From assembly GCA_963580455.1 (NCBI GenBank), contig OY756969.1:7455501-7519500 (forward strand): 64,000 bases of DNA, read 5' to 3'. Position numbers and translations under genes: made by a program. This DNA is from Euonymus europaeus (lineage: Eukaryota; Streptophyta; Magnoliopsida; Celastrales; Celastraceae). Under the pieces are notes generated by a model. It was given only the letters and a program-made list of their open reading frames with translations. It searched no databases and was not told the origin of the DNA. Shown one piece after another: positions 59,260 to 64,000 of the stretch. The stretch's first letter is position 1. Every line of letters starts with the position of its first letter.

Positions 59260-61249
59260 TAAAGTCGATGCTCTACCTCATAGAAGACCATGACAACGAC
59301 ACTGCCTTTCGACAACCAAACCCAATTGAGAACTTTTGTCACATATAACATCAAAAGGAAGATAGAAAGGAAACCCAATGTGGCATGTGATACAAGCAAA
59401 TGGTTGAAAAGTGTTGTCTTCAGAATTGCCTATTTGAAGGATGTGTGGTATGCCATATTTGTACATCCTAGAATGCTAGTTCAAGATTTATTCACTATTT
59501 ATTCTTATACAGTGAAAGCATTATCACTACGTGTGGGTTCAAGTTGAAGAACACCTATGCTTTTGTATAATTGTTGACTGCCTATCTCAAAGATCTGTTA
59601 TTCCATTCTTTTAAGTATAATTGGGGCATTGTTGAAGTTTATGTAGATTCAAAAGAATTATAATGTGTCCTTTGTAGAAAAATGAAGGGTAATTAGGTGC
59701 TAAAGTTTTGGGTACTTGTGGGGGAGGTCAAGGGTTCAAACCTTTCTATTAAATATCAAAAGATGGGCTCTTGGAGCTTTGATTTCTTTCCAATACTTAC
59801 AACTTTTTTAGGTCTTATTTTTAAACAATTTTTTTAGGCAAAATAGTTACCACGTTTTTAAGCGTTACAAGATTTTCTACAACTAAAAATCACTTCATTT
59901 TTTATTTTAAAGAAAAATAAAATGTTTCATTTTTTGGTTATGAAACGGGGAGAAACTTTCTTGGCTATGTACGTTATTGAGAACGATAGAGAAACACTAC
60001 TGCAATTCCTTAGAGTTTTGTGTAGATAACTCTAATACACAGAGAGATTAGTGGGCTGTTTCATCTCTAGAATTCTCTAGTAAATCCTTAGTCACTCCAC
60101 TAACTTAATCGTCGGAGCTTCTCGGCTGACACCGCACTAACGTCAAACATTCAATCGACAAATATTTTTGAGATATTTGAAGGTTGTTGTTGGTCTCCAA
60201 CGATATTACATTGACTTGCAGATTCTCCCGGATCAAGAGCATAGTTTATCAACCAATTAAGGAAACATATTTAATTAATTTACATTATCTTTGAGTATCA
60301 TATATATACATATATAACGTTACCTATGACGTCGCTTGATTAAGTCAACTTACCACAATCATATAACAATTTTTTTTATTTATAAGCTTTGTTGTCTTAA
60401 TACTTGGAAGGCCCTTTTGTATGTAGTTTCATTGTTTGTTTGCGATGAAGTCTCAGAAATTTGTGATGTGGCAATGTCTTTTCTGTTGTCTCCTATATAT
60501 CAAACAACAATCATACTATAGTTTAATTTATTATATTTAAAAGGAATGCTAGTCTTCAATGGTCAATGATATCAATTAATTAAGGATAATAACAAGTGTT
60601 GGAATTATGTCTCTTACTCAAATAATATATAATTTCACTAATTGATATGGTACCAACTGTGTGAGGTTGGGGAATACACAAAACGAATTAGAGTTATGAT
60701 CTTTTTTAGTAATTGATCATATTTAAATTTGATTGTTATACAATTATTATGTACATAATTTTTGTGAACAAGTACCATGTAGATTTGTTAAAATCCATAT
60801 ATGTTATTCCTAGAAGTATAAATATTTCTCATACAAGTGTATACATTGGTTATACAAATTTGTAACTATTTTCATAAGCTAATTATAGCCTTGTACATAA
60901 ATGTATAATGTAAAATAAAAAATGTACATGTTTATGTTTTGTCTAATGTATAAAGTTTGACTAATTCAATTATGAACAATAGATATTAAGAAATTTTAAA
61001 TTTAGATTTCTAGAAAAATTATCAAAGTTAAAGACCACTTATTAATAAGTGTTCTAGGGGTTCTGTTGCAGAAATTTTACATGAGATTCTACTGTAGTTT
61101 TAGTTAGCGGCTATACAACATTTTTTTCGAAAGTCTTGTATGTTGTTTGATTGGGTTTACGAGTCCAATGACATATTTTTTGTCCGAAAAAATTACTAAA
61201 TTATCATGAAAATACATAACGTTTTGGATTTGTATTGAAGGATCCATAA
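59260..61249. other. Intergenic, no gene recognised
   Basis: AT-rich. The 85-codon frame at 59290 and the 61-codon frame at 60336 match no family I know. No repeats with readable ends were found. Confidence 0.4.
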
Positions 61250-63373
61250 TTTTCATGTCCTTTTTGAAAAACTATAAATACTAAAATATCAAAAATACGA
61301 CACATGATATTTATGAGGAAAACCCAATCAGGGAAAAACCTCAGGTATTTGTAACCAACAACCTTTGAAGCAATCCACTATTAACAAAGGGTTACAAGAA
61401 TATCTTAAGAGTTAGGATCCACATCACCTACACTAATTTCTTGCTTGATTCGCTCAATACACCCAACAACAAATAGTTTCTTCCACACGATACTCTAGAG
61501 TCGTACTAAAGTCTTCAAGCTCTAAGAACATACAAGAACGCCCTCAAAGTGTTATGCAATAATGCATGAATTTTAACAAAATCAAATCTCGCTAAAAAAC
61601 ACCGATTTAGGTTAAGCTCATGTAGGGATGACATCGGATATGGATCGGATTTCTCAAAATCCATATCCAATCCTAAATAAAAATAATGTATCCATATACT
61701 ACAGATAAAAAATCTAAATCCATATCCTATCCACCAGATTTCGGATATTCTCCACGGATATTGGATTTATTCATGCGAGTATGCGACACATATTTTGCTA
61801 GTTTATTACACCAATTAGAATTTCATGATTATGAATCTAGGAACATGAAACCAAACTCCAAAGTAAAAATAATATCAAAAATCATCCAGAACATAGAAAA
61901 TTCTCTAAAACCAAAAGTCTAAACTCTAAAGTCCACAAAACATCACAAATCAAAATGTTTGGATCAACTGACAAATTCAAAATGAATCTCATCTTCAATA
62001 AAGTTTGGTAAATTTCATCTTCATAGAAGTTGGTGATAATGCTATCATTTGTCACATGTAATCTCGGATCCTACAATTATAAAAAACAACAACTTAAAAT
62101 TTTAATACTTAAATTGCAATATGACATGACCATCCCTCTAACTATTTTGTTACTCTCTATACAGAGCTTGGATATGATCTTCTATTGTTTTTGTAATAAA
62201 GTGAGGGACAGACCCCAATAATTTATACCTAATGAAGAGATAGATTCATGAACCCACCATGAATCAGATGCATGAACTAACCCTATATTCATTCATTACT
62301 CGCTAGCTATAGAAATTTCACTTGGCGATGTTAGAGTGATCCACGAGTCATGGTGGTGTTCAACCAAGACATTGTTTCAGAAATTATATATAATATAGAT
62401 AGATTTACTAACTTTACTGATTAGGGTTTTAAAAATATTACTCAATTGAATATTTAAATTAGTGTTATGAGATCATAACACATTATATAGTGTCATTACA
62501 AATTACAATTAATTCATATTAAATAAAAAAAGAAACATACATTTGTTGACAACTATAATGTCTATAAATATATTAATTTTCAATTATATAATTGTATATG
62601 AACTGTATTATATATAAATGTGTGTGTGTCGGGTAGAATCGGATCAGATTGGATATCCGCACGTTTGGGTTGGATCGAATACGGATTTCAGATCAAATAT
62701 GCCTAAATCCATATCCATTTAAAATATTTGTATTTTATCCATATCCATATCCATTATTCAGTCAACGGATTTTTCTACTGTTTGACCGGATCAGATCAGA
62801 AATCCACGGATACAGACACATTTGTCATCTCTAAGCTCATGCGAGTAAAAGTCCTCAAGCTATTTGGTTATCAATAGCTATTTATATGACATGTGTATAA
62901 TGGCCCCCGATCTATGCAATGAATTAACCCATGAAATTAGGAAAGAGATTGAGTCCTAATCTTGGAATCAAAGCCATAAAAAATAAGAAAAGACTTCCTT
63001 AAATTAAGGAGATGATTGTCTCTAAAATAGGAAAGTGATAAAACTTAATAAGAACAGATAATCATTCCTAAACTAAACTTGATTTTATTCTAATCAATCA
63101 ATTAAATCAAATCAGTTACCACATAAAAACACATCACATAAATCCACGATGCAAGTTTTTCAAAAACCCTGATGCTCATGTAGGCTACATGGAGGTTACC
63201 TGTAATCTCAGTTAGCTCATTTAGGCTACATGCAGGTTATATGACAGCTTTGTTTGATCTTCAGCTCTAAATCAACCTACATTCTAACCTAATGTGAATC
63301 CTAGACAATAAAACCTTACAAAGTATCCCTTGACACATGTTTGACAAAACTCAAATTAAATTCACTCAACCAA
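61250..63373 (-). repeat. LTR-like sequence split by a hAT element
   Basis: 61310-61460 resembles the solo LTR at 20330-20480 in layout (TTTATGAGGAAAACCCAATC, GGGAAAAACCT). After removing 61623-62833 plus one target copy the sequence reads on. Its right end, read on the minus strand, could be TGGTTGAGTG preceded by the purine run TAGGGGGT (63374-63381). That would make it a 3' LTR of a minus-strand element. The ends are tentative. Confidence 0.45.
61623..62833. mobile_element. Non-autonomous hAT element, 1211 bp, with perfect TSD
   Basis: The left end TAGGGATGACA and the complement of the right end TAGAGATGACA form inverted termini. AGCTCATG is duplicated exactly (61615-61622 and 62834-62841). 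Both subterminal regions are packed with ATCCATATCC/GGATATGGAT-type repeats, in inverted orientation between ends. No transposase is encoded. Confidence 0.92.
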
Positions 63374-63381
63374 CCCCCTAG

Positions 63382-63747
63382 TTCATCTAGAACTTCAGTA
63401 ATTACCTGTCAACAATTCAGCTCAAAGCCATATTAGAAATAGTATCATGGTAGCACAATGCATACCCACCAAGACAATAAATCCATTAAGATTAAGCAGA
63501 TTCATCCAATCATGTACAATGAATCAGATGAACACAAACATAGCATGCAAAGTTATGCATTAGCAGATCATACACAAACCAAAATCAGTTCATCAGCAGA
63601 TCATACACAAACAAACTCCCACGTTGAAATCAAACACAAACTATCAAAAACATTAATGAAAACCATCAACAAACCAGGTCAACAACATTAACAAACAAAC
63701 TTATGGAAAAATATCTCTCCCTTTTTGAAAAGCAAGGTGCAACCTAA
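63382..63747. other. Spacer with short repeats, no gene
   Basis: CAGATCATACACAAAC occurs twice (63565 and 63597). A plus-strand frame at 63458-63691 is low-complexity (His/Gln/Lys/Thr-rich) and is not called. Confidence 0.4.
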
Positions 63748-64000
63748 AAAGGCCTAGGTGGTCTAGGTGGGGATCTACTGGTAGCAGCATGAATGGCTTG
63801 ATTAATGTCCACAATTACAATCTTCAGCAAATTATACTGACTTCGCAACTCTGTCATATCTTAACCACGGACCCATGCTCCTTCATCCACTCTAGTCTCA
63901 ATGTATTCCAAAGCTTATGTGAGAAGCAATATGTCTTTCTCCAGGTCATAAACTTTATCTATCAAAGTGTCCATTTTGACTTCAATGGCGGCATAGTAAA
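63748..64000 (-). pseudogene. Broken coding fragment of unknown family, coiled-coil-like
   Basis: One minus-strand frame from the window edge reads about 83 codons to a TAG at 63748-63750, with only two internal stops (TAA near 63920 and 63862). Text includes EVKMDTLIDKVYDLEKDILL, LEYIETRVDEGAW and DMTELRSQYNLLKIVIVDIN, then a proline-rich SRSPPRPPRPF end. The heptad-like spacing of L/I residues suggests a coiled coil. It lies upstream, in its own orientation, of a possible purine tract and LTR, so it may be a retrotransposon ORF. I do not recognise the family. Confidence 0.5.

Noticed and set aside
59290..59547. 85-codon frame downstream of the copia 3' LTR
   Set aside because: No domain or repeat context; may be chance.
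63458..63691. 77-codon frame rich in His, Gln, Lys and Thr
   Set aside because: Composed of short repeated A/C-rich text with no family signature.
1..64000. tRNA, rRNA or organelle-derived inserts
   Set aside because: None was recognised by eye; a tRNAscan or organelle BLAST would be needed to exclude small ones.

Overview
This window is nuclear DNA from a flowering plant, most likely a eudicot. It holds three intron-containing plant genes: a Rubisco activase, an LBD transcription factor and a chloroplast thylakoid-lumen pentapeptide protein. They sit in a large mass of plant transposable elements of every major class. There are no operons, CRISPR arrays or prokaryotic genes. All exon boundaries were worked out by hand from GT/AG sites and reading phase.

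Layout. (1) 32-1939 (-): the first five exons of Rubisco activase, with the C-terminal exons lying beyond position 1. A G-box promoter lies near 2125. (2) 2862-4600: a 179-bp hAT-type MITE, a decayed Ty3/gypsy gag-protease stretch, and a small in-frame tandem repeat. (3) 4752-21232: one old minus-strand Ty1/copia element expanded by later insertions. A solo LTR lies inside its left LTR. A PIF/Harbinger transposon lies inside its internal region. A 4.1-kb hAT transposon and a second solo LTR lie inside its right LTR. Target-site duplications (TSDs) allow most of these layers to be peeled off. (4) 22947-23726 (+): a two-exon LBD gene. (5) 28411-37048: a deleted copia remnant joined to a Tat-type Ty3/gypsy element (-), which is itself split by a 3.0-kb CACTA transposon. 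(6) 39338-41513: a second Harbinger transposase pseudogene and a Harbinger-type MITE whose interior has expanded into an AT-rich minisatellite. (7) 41920-44850 (+): the eight-exon lumen protein gene. (8) 45667-50828: a structurally complete Ty3/gypsy element (-) with 389-bp LTRs and a perfect 5-bp TSD. (9) 52721-53650: a hAT transposase remnant (-). (10) 54985-59259: a 5'-truncated copia element (+) with its 3' LTR. (11) 61250-64000: LTR-like sequence split by a 1.2-kb non-autonomous hAT element, then a broken coding fragment of unknown family.

The two photosynthesis genes act in the chloroplast: Rubisco activase in the stroma and the pentapeptide protein in the thylakoid lumen. The LBD protein is a nuclear transcription factor. 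Nothing in the sequence links the three functionally. I found no convincing new biological system. The most informative content is the nested insertion history with readable TSDs, several unusual tandem repeats inside transposons, and an unidentified coding fragment at the right edge.
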